64,000 bases of DNA. Source: Lacrimispora sphenoides JCM 1415 (GTDB lineage: Bacteria; Bacillota; Clostridia; Lachnospirales; Lachnospiraceae). The translations under genes were made by a program, and so were the position numbers. How positions within the stretch are numbered: position 1 is the first letter of the stretch; each line of letters begins with the position of its first letter. Shown here in pieces: positions 35,059-43,272 of this stretch. The notes below the pieces were generated by a model. That model saw nothing but the letters and a program-made list of their open reading frames with translations, had not been told where the DNA came from and searched no databases. The DNA is taken from the NCBI RefSeq assembly GCF_900105615.1, contig NZ_LT630003.1, positions 4,166,501-4,230,500 on the forward strand, read 5' to 3'.

Positions 35059-35805
35059 CTACCCGATTTCAAAGCATTCCCCGTCTTCATGGAGCTCCAC
35101 GATCCGGTCCCGGTAAAGCGCGGAAATATCCATGTCCTTTAACCTGCCGATCACAGAAAAATCTCCCCAGAAGTGCATGGGAAATGCATGGCTTACCCGG
35201 GTCTTTCTCATGAATTCGTCAAAGCCGAGAGGAAAGGCCTTCTCCTGTCTGGGGTCAAGCGGGAGAAAAGCTGCATCTATGTGCATATCTGACAGCTTAT
35301 CCACTTCCCCAGAATACTGCTTTGCCATCTGGTCATTCCAGCTGTCCGGTTCCCCTTCCCATCTCCAGTTGTTTAGATCTCCGGCATGGTAAATGACCTT
35401 TCCTTCCGCTTTCACAAGAAATGCAACGCCTTCATCGGTGGAACGGAGGGTCAGAACCTCTGCATCAGCCATTTCTTCTGCAGGGATAGGGCCTGTGAGA
35501 TTTCCTTCTGAATTAGAAAAGCAGATCTTTTCCCCGGGCTTCATAAAGACCACCTCATCGAGAAGCTCTTTGGGCAGACGTCCCTTTGGGATATCATCGG
35601 AGAGAATGTACCTGGTCTTCTCATGCTCCTTTATAAGCTCCAGAATTTTTTCGGAATAATGATCCCCGTGCCGGTGGCTTGCAAAAACAAGCAGAGGTTT
35701 CTTATCATTGATTTTTGGCAGAGTACCCTCTGTATAATCGAACAGCAGAGTTACTGTCTCAAGCTCCACCAGAAATGCACTGTGATGGATATAGGTGATT
35801 TTCAT
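35059..35805 (-). CDS. Metallo-beta-lactamase-fold hydrolase
   Basis: 248 residues with the metal-binding motif SHRHGDHYSEK (HxHxDH) and a later ligand in IYHAGDLNNW. It resembles UlaG-like hydrolases, but there is no specific evidence for lactonase activity. AAGGAGG lies upstream of the start. It is the first gene of a run MBL - ThrE large - ThrE small - pyrC. The substrate is unknown. Confidence 0.8.
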   Translation of the reverse strand: MKITYIHHSAFLVELETVTLLFDYTEGTLPKINDKKPLLVFASHRHGDHYSEKILELIKEHEKTRYILSDDIPKGRLPKELLDEVVFMKPGEKICFSNSEGNLTGPIPAEEMADAEVLTLRSTDEGVAFLVKAEGKVIYHAGDLNNWRWEGEPDSWNDQMAKQYSGEVDKLSDMHIDAAFLPLDPRQEKAFPLGFDEFMRKTRVSHAFPMHFWGDFSVIGRLKDMDISALYRDRIVELHEDGECFEIG

Positions 35806-35887
35806 TGGAAAAGGCCTCCTTTTAAAGGTTATTTGGAAAAATTATATCACAACTGCCATCACTCTGCATAGCAGGAGGACGCAAAAA

Positions 35888-35911
35888 GAGCGGGGACAAT
35901 TGTCCCCGCTC
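35888..35911 (-). terminator. Terminator of the small lipoprotein gene
   Basis: Perfect 12-bp-arm palindrome (GAGCGGGGACAA and its complement) followed by TTTTT on the reverse strand, about 40 nt past the stop codon. Confidence 0.85.
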
Positions 35912-35952
35912 CGGAAATTTAGCATTCCTGATCGAATCAGTCGTTCTGACGA

Positions 35953-36255
35953 TTAGTTTGCTGCTTTTGTGGATTCAACTTCTGCTGCTGCATCCTCTGT
36001 TTCTACTTCATCTGCTGCTGCATCTTCGCTGCTTTCTTCATCAGAAGCTTCATCTAAGGTAACTTCTTCTGTTTCGGATTCTTCTACAACTTCTGTTGTT
36101 TCGTTCTCTGTTGTAACTGCTTCTGTTGTAGCCTCTACAGTAGCCTCAGTAGCTGCTGTTGTTTCAGCAGTCTTTGTGCTTCCACATGCAGAGATAGATG
36201 CCATTGTTAATACGGCTACGCCTGTAAGTACCAGTTTTTTTGCTGTTAATTTCAT
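35953..36255 (-). CDS. Small acidic low-complexity lipoprotein
   Basis: 100 residues. Signal peptide with lipobox ISAC (Cys24), after which the rest is almost entirely Ala, Thr, Glu, Val, Ser and Asp with no predicted fold. It is probably a highly acidic surface-tethered tail. A strong promoter, a near-consensus ribosome binding site (AAGGAGGAG) and a perfect terminator suggest high expression. The function is unknown. Confidence 0.72.
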   Translation of the reverse strand: MKLTAKKLVLTGVAVLTMASISACGSTKTAETTAATEATVEATTEAVTTENETTEVVEESETEEVTLDEASDEESSEDAAADEVETEDAAAEVESTKAAN

Positions 36256-36345
36256 AATTATTCTCCTCCTTGCGATACATAGGTGTTATTGTTACATAAA
36301 TCTGTCTTGGTTCCATGTTGTCCTATGTACTTGAAACCGAGTCTC

Positions 36346-36374
36346 AGTTTAGCACCTTGAGGAAATAAAGTCAA
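36346..36374 (-). promoter_or_regulatory. Promoter of the small acidic lipoprotein gene
   Basis: TTGACT (36374-36369) and TAAACT (36351-36346) with a 17-bp spacer on the reverse strand; the leader is about 85 nt. The rest of the 340-bp interval up to 36598 is AT-rich, and I see no gene in it. Confidence 0.65.
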
Positions 36375-36598
36375 TGATTCCAACTCGCTATTTTTCCCAG
36401 CCAAAAACAGGCAAAATCTAAAAATTAATTACAACTGGAGCCGGATGGCCTCATAATAAATTATGAAATTTTGCTCTTGAATTTATTTTATTTTACTAGT
36501 TTTAATTTTGTCTACTCTGAAAATGTGACAATAATAATTCATTTTATAATATTTTTTTGTTAATTTTAACCACTATTTTTCCGGCAAAACTGGAAAAA

Positions 36599-36925
36599 TC
36601 AAATAGTCAGATCAAAACTTTCCCCTATCATTCGACAGATATCTACCTTCGGTACGGTCCCGTCAAGAAGGACCGTGTTCCAATATTTTTTATTCAAATG
36701 ATACCCGGGAAGTACACCGGAGAATGCCTTTCTCCAAAACTCCACCCACTCCGGATCACATTTTAGATTAATACAGACTATCCCATCCCGCTCATAGATC
36801 CAGGCAAACACCTTTTTGTTTTTTCTGTGCCGGATAACGGCCCACTGGTGGTCACGAAAGGGATAATCTTCATAAACATCAGGATAGGTTAAGCAATAAG
36901 CAATCAATTCTGCTCTGGTTTTCAT
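36599..36925 (-). CDS. MmcQ/YjbR-family protein
   Basis: 108 residues of the MmcQ/YjbR (CyaY-like fold) family, found widely in bacteria and lacking a settled function. Typical segments: YPDVYEDYPF, VFAWIYERDGIVCINLKCDP and the C-terminal NKKYWNTVLLDGTVP. The ATG at 36925 is chosen for the GGGAGAG upstream and because the family starts here. It is transcribed divergently from the nitroreductase gene. Confidence 0.85.
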   Translation of the reverse strand: MKTRAELIAYCLTYPDVYEDYPFRDHQWAVIRHRKNKKVFAWIYERDGIVCINLKCDPEWVEFWRKAFSGVLPGYHLNKKYWNTVLLDGTVPKVDICRMIGESFDLTI

Positions 36926-37033
36926 CGTTATCTCTCCCTTCCTTCCCCATGCCATTGCAGACCGGACCAATACCTGCTATACTTTTAAAATAAGAAAACG
37001 GATAAAATACAGACAAAACAGGAGGAACATTCT

Positions 37034-37606
37034 ATGTTAAAAGAACTGGTTTTAAAATGCCGGACCTTCCGACGGTTTTATGAGGATGAGGCGGTTTCCA
37101 CAAAAGATTTAAGGGAGCTGGTGGATCTAGCCAGGCTCACCGCTTCAACAGCCAATTCCCAGGCGCTTAAGTTCCGGCTGTGCAGCACCCCGGAAGAAAA
37201 CTCCAAGGTGTTCGATACCCTGAGCTGGGCCGGCGCTCTGCCGGACTGGGACGGACCGGAAAAGGGGGAACGTCCATCTGCCTACATCATCATTCTATGC
37301 GATCTGTCCCTTGGTAAAAATAAACTGTATGATGATGGAATTGCTGCCCAGACCATCATGCTTGGGGCTGTGGAAAAAGGATATGGCGGATGCATATTGG
37401 GAAATGTAAGGAGACGTGAACTGGCAGAAGCTCTTTCCATTGATCCATCACGGTACTCCATAGATTTAGTCCTTGCTCTTGGAAAGCCCAAGGAAGAAGT
37501 GGTCCTTGTCCCAGTGAAAGAGGACGGGGATATTCGCTATTACCGGGATGAGAATCAGGTGCACTACGTTCCAAAAAGAACCCTTGATGATATCATCATA
37601 CGGTGA
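37034..37606 (+). CDS. Nitroreductase-family flavoprotein
   Basis: 190 residues. FMN-dependent oxidoreductase of the nitroreductase fold: N-terminal KCRTFRRFYED with the FMN-phosphate arginines, LARLTASTANSQALKFRL, then GIAAQTIMLGAVEKGYGGCILGN. The substrate is unknown; relatives reduce nitro compounds, quinones or enones. AGGAGG lies 8 nt upstream of the ATG. Single gene. Confidence 0.9.
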   Translation: MLKELVLKCRTFRRFYEDEAVSTKDLRELVDLARLTASTANSQALKFRLCSTPEENSKVFDTLSWAGALPDWDGPEKGERPSAYIIILCDLSLGKNKLYDDGIAAQTIMLGAVEKGYGGCILGNVRRRELAEALSIDPSRYSIDLVLALGKPKEEVVLVPVKEDGDIRYYRDENQVHYVPKRTLDDIIIR

Positions 37607-37632
37607 CATAGGGCATGCAGGTGCATGTTACT

Positions 37633-38013
37633 TTAAAACCTCTGTCCGCATTTGGGGCAATATTCAAAATCCTCTGTGGTTTCATAACCGCAGTAGGAAC
37701 ATTGCTTCCGGTTCCAGTCTGAATTCCTATGGCCGGACTGCACCAGGGTCAAATCCTGCTCACTAATGTCTACAGACTCTTTATGATACAGTCTTTTTCC
37801 TTTTTCAGAGTTTAGTTCGTAAAGGGTATTACAGCAGGACATTTGAACGTAATAACGTCTGTCCCATTTTATGATGGGGATGAAAAAAATACTGAAATAA
37901 CTGTAAGTCATAAATACCTGGTATCTGCCGTAGCCTCCGCACAGGCCGCAGATCACTGTTTTTGTATAATCGAGTATTTTCTTTCCCTGGCTCATGCCGC
38001 ATATAAAAAACAT
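37633..38013 (-). CDS. Small zinc-ribbon protein
   Basis: 126 residues with two cysteine clusters, TVICGLCGGYG near the N-terminus and CSYCGY...YCPKCGQRF at the C-terminus, typical zinc-ribbon knuckles. Between them is a hydrophobic stretch (FSIFFIPIIKW) that may touch the membrane. Family: zinc-ribbon proteins of unknown role. The ATG at 38013 follows AGGAGG closely. It converges with the nitroreductase gene. Confidence 0.72.
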   Translation of the reverse strand: MFFICGMSQGKKILDYTKTVICGLCGGYGRYQVFMTYSYFSIFFIPIIKWDRRYYVQMSCCNTLYELNSEKGKRLYHKESVDISEQDLTLVQSGHRNSDWNRKQCSYCGYETTEDFEYCPKCGQRF

Positions 38014-38183
38014 AAGTTCCTCCTGAAAATGAATGCTGGTTTGACTATGGATTATCATGATATGTGATATTTATATGAATTCTATCATAATTCCATATCG
38101 CTTACAACTCATATGAGGACATATTCAGGACAAGCAAACAAGATTTTCACATAAGCTGTTTCACAAAAAAGAACGCATAAGAT

Positions 38184-38230
38184 AAAGGTGCTGCAAAATG
38201 ATTCGTAAATAGCCATTTTGCAGCACCTTT
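38184..38230. terminator. Perfect 17-bp stem-loop downstream of the DUF378 gene
   Basis: AAAGGTGCTGCAAAATG at 38184-38200 pairs perfectly with 38214-38230, loop 13 nt. It is the likely terminator for the DUF378 transcript. A second imperfect stem (AGGGCATT...AATGCCCT, about 38247-38302) lies between it and the stop codon. Confidence 0.65.
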
Positions 38231-38304
38231 TCTATGTTTTATAATAACGAGAGAGGGCATTACCGCATGGTAAGTGATCTGCTCATGCTGCAATGCCCTT
38301 TAAA

Positions 38305-38523
38305 TTATCGGTTATCTTCTGTTCCAGCCTCGGAACGGCCATAAAAAGTAATCAGGTACAACCCGCAAATTCCTACTAGAGCATACACGATTCTTGTAAT
38401 CCATGTCATGCTGCCGAAAATAAATGAAACCAGGTTGAAGTTAAAGAAACCTACCAGCCCCCAGTTGACCGCGCCAATTATGGCTATAGTCAGAGCAGTG
38501 TAATTCAATGCTTTATTTCCCAT
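38305..38523 (-). CDS. DUF378 membrane protein
   Basis: 72-residue protein with two membrane helices and the family motif IIGAVNWGLVGFFNFNLV, then ITRIVYALVGICGLYLI. DUF378 has no established function. It lies downstream of the MoxR/VWA genes on the same strand. Confidence 0.88.
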   Translation of the reverse strand: MGNKALNYTALTIAIIGAVNWGLVGFFNFNLVSFIFGSMTWITRIVYALVGICGLYLITFYGRSEAGTEDNR

Positions 38524-38577
38524 GGCACTACCTCCTTTTCTTTCTTTATTATGGAGTAGTTTTTTTGTTTTTATACA

Positions 38578-40089
38578 TTATTTTCCTAAACTATCAATCC
38601 TGGCTTTTATATCACTCTCCCTGTCCTTGAATAAAAGCCGTTCATTATATTGATAATATCGTTCACAATCGTATTCTTTTAAAAATTTAACGCTATGATA
38701 CCCGGTATTTAATTCCGTTATAAATACCACCATTTCCTGTCCGTCGCCGAAGGCGGCTTCCATAAAATCAAAGGCATGCTCCAGGGATTGTCCACCCTCT
38801 TCCAAAAGCGCCTCATATCTGGCGTTTTCTTCCTCAAACAACTCCCGTATCCGGTCCCAGGGAGCCTCATTCCCGGTTCCTTCCATTCGGAGGATTTCCT
38901 CATATTGAAGAAGAAGGGCCTCCACATCCCGGCGTAAATAATCTTCTCTCCTGCTTAAAAGGCCGGCTTTTCTTCTCCTGTCCCAATCACCATTCCACTG
39001 ATCCCTTAGTTCGGCAAGACGGGCCACCATGGAGGTATCCTGACCTTTTTCGGATTCCGGACTTATTTTTTTAAGTTCTTCCATCAAAAGGCCGGTTCTA
39101 TCCCCCTGATCAGACACAGAGCGGAAGCTCTGACCCAATCTGGACAGCAGCAGGCCGATGACACTCAGCTTCTCATCAAAAGATGCCCGTTTCAGCCTGT
39201 CACACAGGCTCTCCCTGATGATTCCTGACAAGATCTCATCGATCTGGTAATCATCCCGGTACTTATAATAAAGATCCAGATAGTTGGTAAAATCCTTTGA
39301 GATTTTAGGAAACTGGATATACTCTCCCACCACATCCCGGTCCACTTTTTTGCCCAGGCGCTCATAAATTTCAATAAATTTTGATAAGTCATCCCAGCCT
39401 CTGGGGGTAGCAAAGAATTTTCCATCAACCGTAGTTTCGATCCGGCAGAAGTATTCGGTCCTGGCATTCAGATAGGAAATAACCGCTGGATGCAGGGCCT
39501 GCTCATAAGCATAAGCCTTCCATACCTCAAAGTCCGGTTCTACATGAATGAGCTTGATACGGTCTAAGGTCACCACATCAAAGTCTCTGACCGATTTGTT
39601 ATATTCCGGCGGGTTTCCAGCCGTCACGATAACCCATCCTTCGGGAATCTTGTGGTTTCCGAACGTCTTATACTGGAGAAACTGGAGCATGGTCGGCGCA
39701 AGGGTTTCGGATACACAGTTGATCTCGTCAATAAAAAGGATCCCCTCCTTAAGGCCGGAGCTCTCGATCTTATTGTAAATTGAAGCCACGATCTCGCTCA
39801 TGGTGTATTCTGTTACACGGTAAGTACTCCCGCCGAATTCCTTTTCATTGATAAAGGGAAGACCCACCGCACTCTGGCGGGTATGATGGGTGATGGTATA
39901 AGCCACCAGGCCGATCCCGCATTCTCTTGCTACCTGCTCCATGATCTGGGTTTTTCCCACTCCCGGAGGTCCCATGAGAAACACCGGCCTTTGGTGAACC
40001 GCCGGTATCTCATAAGCACCGTATTCATCCTTTAGCAGATAGGCTTCTATGGTATTCTTAATTTCTTCTTTCGCTCGTTTAATATTCAT
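38578..40089 (-). CDS. MoxR-type AAA ATPase
   Basis: 503 residues. N-terminal AAA domain (about 20-270): Walker A MGPPGVGKTQIME, Walker B ILFIDEINCVSE, sensor-1 IVTAGNPPEYN and an arginine-containing FATPRGWDDLS region. The C-terminal half (about 290-503) is helical and charged. MoxR ATPases paired with VWA proteins act as chaperones that remodel or insert cofactors into partner proteins. The ATG at 40089 follows AGGAG and lies 14 nt after the VWA gene stop. Partner: the VWA protein directly upstream. Confidence 0.9.
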   Translation of the reverse strand: MNIKRAKEEIKNTIEAYLLKDEYGAYEIPAVHQRPVFLMGPPGVGKTQIMEQVARECGIGLVAYTITHHTRQSAVGLPFINEKEFGGSTYRVTEYTMSEIVASIYNKIESSGLKEGILFIDEINCVSETLAPTMLQFLQYKTFGNHKIPEGWVIVTAGNPPEYNKSVRDFDVVTLDRIKLIHVEPDFEVWKAYAYEQALHPAVISYLNARTEYFCRIETTVDGKFFATPRGWDDLSKFIEIYERLGKKVDRDVVGEYIQFPKISKDFTNYLDLYYKYRDDYQIDEILSGIIRESLCDRLKRASFDEKLSVIGLLLSRLGQSFRSVSDQGDRTGLLMEELKKISPESEKGQDTSMVARLAELRDQWNGDWDRRRKAGLLSRREDYLRRDVEALLLQYEEILRMEGTGNEAPWDRIRELFEEENARYEALLEEGGQSLEHAFDFMEAAFGDGQEMVVFITELNTGYHSVKFLKEYDCERYYQYNERLLFKDRESDIKARIDSLGK

Positions 40090-40103
40090 AATAAAATCTC
40101 CTG

Positions 40104-41423
40104 TCAAGTAACTTCCAGATCCTCTTCTGTCAGGATCACTTTCATGGCCCAGCCTGGTACGGAAATGTCCTCATACTGGTCCTCCATAAAGACAAATGCC
40201 GTATCATAGGGCGGCATTTTCACCGGATATATCCCTTTTCCATCGGTAAAATACAAAAGGCCACGGAGCTTCTTAAAAGCCCCTTTGTTTAAAAGACCGT
40301 TCACATACTCGAAAGCCGGTCGGAAATCCGTTCCGCCAAAACCGGATAATGTGAAATGCTCCATATAATCTTTCATCTCCTCCCTGCTTGTGATGGTCAC
40401 ATCAGAGCGGATTTCCTCATCACACTGGATGATATGGATATTGATCTTCCGGAAATAGCTTTCCGATTCCCCGAGGACGCCATAGGTTTCCTGAAGGAAA
40501 TGCCGTACCAGATCCCCGGATACGGACATGGATGTATCGATCACGATCACAAAATCCTCGATTTTATAAACCTCCTTTGTTTCCAGAGGCTCAATAAGAG
40601 GCATATTCCGGTAAAGAGACATGCCGTAAGTATAAAACACAGGGTCAAAGGAATCCGGATCGATCTCTGCCTCCTCCCTTAACACCGCAAACTTTCTTAA
40701 AAACTGCCTGTAATTATATTTTTCCCGGTTTTCAATTTTCACCTGTTCCAATAGGTTTCTTGATGAATCCTCATTCTTTTCTCCAAAAGACTCCATTTCC
40801 GTCTGCATGGTTTCCCGGATGTTCTGCCATTTATTCTGCCGCTCCATCTGAACTCCCGGAGGGGCCTCCTCTTCCCACCGGTCATGGTTATCCACGTAGA
40901 ATTCTGCTGCCATCCGTCCATATTGTTCCGGGGTCAGACTCATATCCTGAAGCTCTTTATAAATTCCCTCAGCGGTAAATACCTTACGTTTTTCTGCCAT
41001 TCTGCCGTAGACCTCCCTGCGGTAAGGAGTCTGGTGCCGGTAAACGGGCTTCACATAAAATCCATCCAAAATGGATTCTATGGTGATATCGCAGGCAAGA
41101 TCCCAGTATTCCTTTTCCCGTTCCCCTTTCCCACTCAAATGGCAGAACAGGCAGTGGAAAAGCATATGCAGATAGGCCCGGTTTACCAGGGTTCTGCTTC
41201 TCTTATATATGGAAAACAAATGCTCCGGCTGATAATAGATCACAAACCCATCCGTTCCTAAGCCCTGGCCTGTCCAGTCAGCCGCAAATCCAAGGCTGTT
41301 TAGGGCTACATCCAGATACTGGAAGCTTAAATAAAGTTCATTGCGGGCATTGGTCAGGATCTCATGGCCCAGTTCCACCTCTGCCAGTTCATCAAGCTGC
41401 CTTTGTTTCACCGGATCGATCAT
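40104..41423 (-). CDS. VWA-like metallopeptidase-related protein (DUF2201 type)
   Basis: 439 residues. The N-terminal part has YLHMLFHCLFCHLSGKG, the altered metallopeptidase-like helix of DUF2201 proteins (HxxxH present, catalytic Glu absent). The C-terminal VWA domain has the metal-site motif VIVIDTSMSVSGD and a later LSGFGGTDFRPAF with the conserved Thr-Asp. It is the usual partner of the adjacent MoxR ATPase. The ATG at 41423 has AGGGTGG upstream; the extension to 41456 is less likely. Confidence 0.87.
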   Translation of the reverse strand: MIDPVKQRQLDELAEVELGHEILTNARNELYLSFQYLDVALNSLGFAADWTGQGLGTDGFVIYYQPEHLFSIYKRSRTLVNRAYLHMLFHCLFCHLSGKGEREKEYWDLACDITIESILDGFYVKPVYRHQTPYRREVYGRMAEKRKVFTAEGIYKELQDMSLTPEQYGRMAAEFYVDNHDRWEEEAPPGVQMERQNKWQNIRETMQTEMESFGEKNEDSSRNLLEQVKIENREKYNYRQFLRKFAVLREEAEIDPDSFDPVFYTYGMSLYRNMPLIEPLETKEVYKIEDFVIVIDTSMSVSGDLVRHFLQETYGVLGESESYFRKINIHIIQCDEEIRSDVTITSREEMKDYMEHFTLSGFGGTDFRPAFEYVNGLLNKGAFKKLRGLLYFTDGKGIYPVKMPPYDTAFVFMEDQYEDISVPGWAMKVILTEEDLEVT

Positions 41424-41465
41424 GGTTCCACCCTCTTTCTGTTTTATTTCCTTCATTAAGTCAAG

Positions 41466-41622
41466 CGGATATTCGCAATCCGCTTCGCTACTTGCTCATA
41501 ACCGAATATAGCTATCGCTACTTAGCAGGTGGAGCTTGAACTCCACCTGACACAAGCAAGTCCCCACCCACCACTTAATGTTTTTCGCATTTGAAGTGGG
41601 GGACTTACTTGATTCGGTTAAA
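41466..41622 (-). repeat. Structured non-coding element, copy A
   Basis: Homologous to copy B at 44695-44876 along its length: CGGATATTCgCA...GCTACTtgCTCA, AACC...TAGC, a G-rich hairpin (CAGGTGGAG...CTCCACCTG here), then a long stem in which TCCCCACCC and GTGGGGGACTTACT pair, ending GGTTAAA. It ends directly at the 3' end of the leucine-rich-repeat gene and precedes the VWA gene. I assign the strand by the flanking genes; it may be an RNA element or a remnant of an IS200/IS605-like element. No open frame. Confidence 0.6.
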
Positions 41623-42603
41623 TTATATCAAGGAAAACTTTCGTTTTCCTGCTTTAAAGCGCTGGCGGCGAAGGTTCATAAGGACGCTTAGGATCTCAGG
41701 CTTGTCTGCACTTCCCGCCATGTCAACCATTCCGTCAAAATCCTCCTGTTTATGGCCGTACTGCCCGGCAAGCCAAAGGAAAAGGGCCGGGTCCTTTTCC
41801 TCAAGCGCCAGTCTCGCCGCTCCCTTAAAATGTTCCATCAGGTAAGTCTCATATACCTCCCTATCCTTTGCAAGAAGCTCCAAAGGAGTATAAAGCCTTC
41901 CAAGAACCAGGGCTGCAGTCACCCGCTCCGGCTCCTGCACCAGGATATGAGGGAACAGTGCGTCGTATTTATGAAACTGAAACTCCGTCTGATCAAAGCA
42001 GTAACGGTACATATGGCCGCAGCCATGCATTTCCCGTAGGATGATTCTGGCTGGCGTATGCTCCACAGACTCCTCAAACATTTCGGGAAAAACCAGCCTC
42101 GCATTCCCCTTGCCGCTATAATAGTTTACATAAAGTTCCTGCCGCAGTTCCGCAAGCAGTTCCTTCATGCAGGAACGTTCTCCTTCGATCATATGAATAT
42201 CTAAAAACCGGACCCCTGTGCAGCCGGTAAAAAGTCCGGATCCTACATCAAAGATGGAGCTCGAGCACTCCACACGGCTTAACTCATAACAGTTATAGAA
42301 TGCATAATTTCCTATTTTCCTAATCGTGTCCGGCAGATATATCTCAATCAGCCCTTCACAGCTTATCTCCGGCGGAATATCTTTTTCTTCTATTACAATT
42401 GGGTTGCCCTCTTCATCGCACAGGCGTATCTCTTTTCCTGCCAATGAAAGCATTTCTCTTTTCCCCCAACCATCGGAGAATGCATAGGAAGCCAGCTCTG
42501 TCACCGGACGGCCCCCAATCTTCTCCGGGATCCGTACGGAACCGTCATATCCCCGACAACCCAGAATCCGTGCATGGTCATCTTTTATCTGATATAAAAA
42601 CAT
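41623..42603 (-). CDS. Leucine-rich-repeat (BspA-like) protein
   Basis: 326 residues. Repeats of the BspA/TpLRR type are visible in GCRGYDGSVRIPEKIGGRPV, ELASYAFSDGW, IYLPDTIRKIGNYAFYNC and FDVGSGLFTGC. The rest is a helical C-terminal region with ankyrin-like stretches (LAGQYGHKQEDFDGMVDMAG). There is no signal peptide, so it is cytosolic. It is the first gene of a cluster with the VWA and MoxR proteins and may be a client or adaptor (inference). Start supported by GGAGAGG. Confidence 0.75.
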   Translation of the reverse strand: MFLYQIKDDHARILGCRGYDGSVRIPEKIGGRPVTELASYAFSDGWGKREMLSLAGKEIRLCDEEGNPIVIEEKDIPPEISCEGLIEIYLPDTIRKIGNYAFYNCYELSRVECSSSIFDVGSGLFTGCTGVRFLDIHMIEGERSCMKELLAELRQELYVNYYSGKGNARLVFPEMFEESVEHTPARIILREMHGCGHMYRYCFDQTEFQFHKYDALFPHILVQEPERVTAALVLGRLYTPLELLAKDREVYETYLMEHFKGAARLALEEKDPALFLWLAGQYGHKQEDFDGMVDMAGSADKPEILSVLMNLRRQRFKAGKRKFSLI

Positions 42604-42692
42604 CCTGAAATCCTCTCCACTAACCGTTTAACACATCAATATAACAGAAAAAAGGGAGAAATGCAACGGCGTTTTTCTGGAAACAGGTAAAA

Positions 42693-43127
42693 TCACTCTC
42701 CAAACTTTTTAATAATAAACATCTGTTCCAGCAATAACCAGTTTGCCCGGAAAAACTGCATGAGCTGCCAATACCCGGCACCGGTTAAGCCGAATTCTTT
42801 GATTAAGTCAAACTTGGCCTTATAACTTCTCACATCCTCAAACCAAACCTCATGCTGAATTCCATATTGCCAATAACGGAAATATGGGGACATGGCAACC
42901 TCGTCAAACTGGATCTCCACACCGTGGTCAATGGCAATCTGGATCGCCTCCAAGTTATTTATGGTCCTTGCCCTTGTCACCCCTCTCTCATAGGGCAGGG
43001 GCCAGTCGTATCCGTAATTGGGGATTCCCAGGCTGATCTTCTCCGTAGGGATGGCTGTCACGGCATACTCCACTACTTTTCTGACCATGTTGATGGGGGC
43101 AACTGCCATGGGAGGGCCGAAAGTATA
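42693..43127 (-). CDS. 3' half of an interrupted LysM-GH18 spore cortex-lytic gene (SleL/YaaH type)
   Basis: Encodes the last 140-odd residues of a GH18 glycosidase: GPPMAVAPINMVRKVVEYAV, LGIPNYGYDWPLPYE, the substrate-cleft IQFDEVAMSPYFRYW and the closing GAGYWQLMQFF. It has no start of its own; the first ATG (43109) is an internal Met, and an in-frame TGA lies upstream inside the element. Codon by codon it continues the 5' half at 48695-49435 (GYTY-GP there, YTF-GPP here). The coding frame is free of damage to its natural stop, which fits either a recent split or one repaired by excision. Confidence 0.85.
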   Translation of the reverse strand, partial: YTFGPPMAVAPINMVRKVVEYAVTAIPTEKISLGIPNYGYDWPLPYERGVTRARTINNLEAIQIAIDHGVEIQFDEVAMSPYFRYWQYGIQHEVWFEDVRSYKAKFDLIKEFGLTGAGYWQLMQFFRANWLLLEQMFIIKKFGE

Positions 43128-43128
43128 T
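43123..43128. other. Left attachment core (candidate)
   Basis: GTATAT, the longest sequence shared in the correct reading frame by the two split-gene junctions (here and 48720-48725). Nearby bases also agree partly (GG.CC). The exact 2-bp crossover used by the serine recombinase cannot be fixed from sequence alone. Confidence 0.55.
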
Positions 43129-43272
43129 GGACCGTTAGCTCATATGTAATTGCATCAACTGCCTAAGCCAGTTATTGCGTAAACTATTGAGCTACATTAT
43201 TATCTGCACTATGATGTTATGAACATGTAAGATTAGCATATAATAGATTAATAAAATCAATTGAGGGAATCC

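Noticed and set aside
35969..36334. Ser/Val-rich open frame on the plus strand
   Set aside because: Antisense image of the low-complexity lipoprotein gene at 35953-36255.
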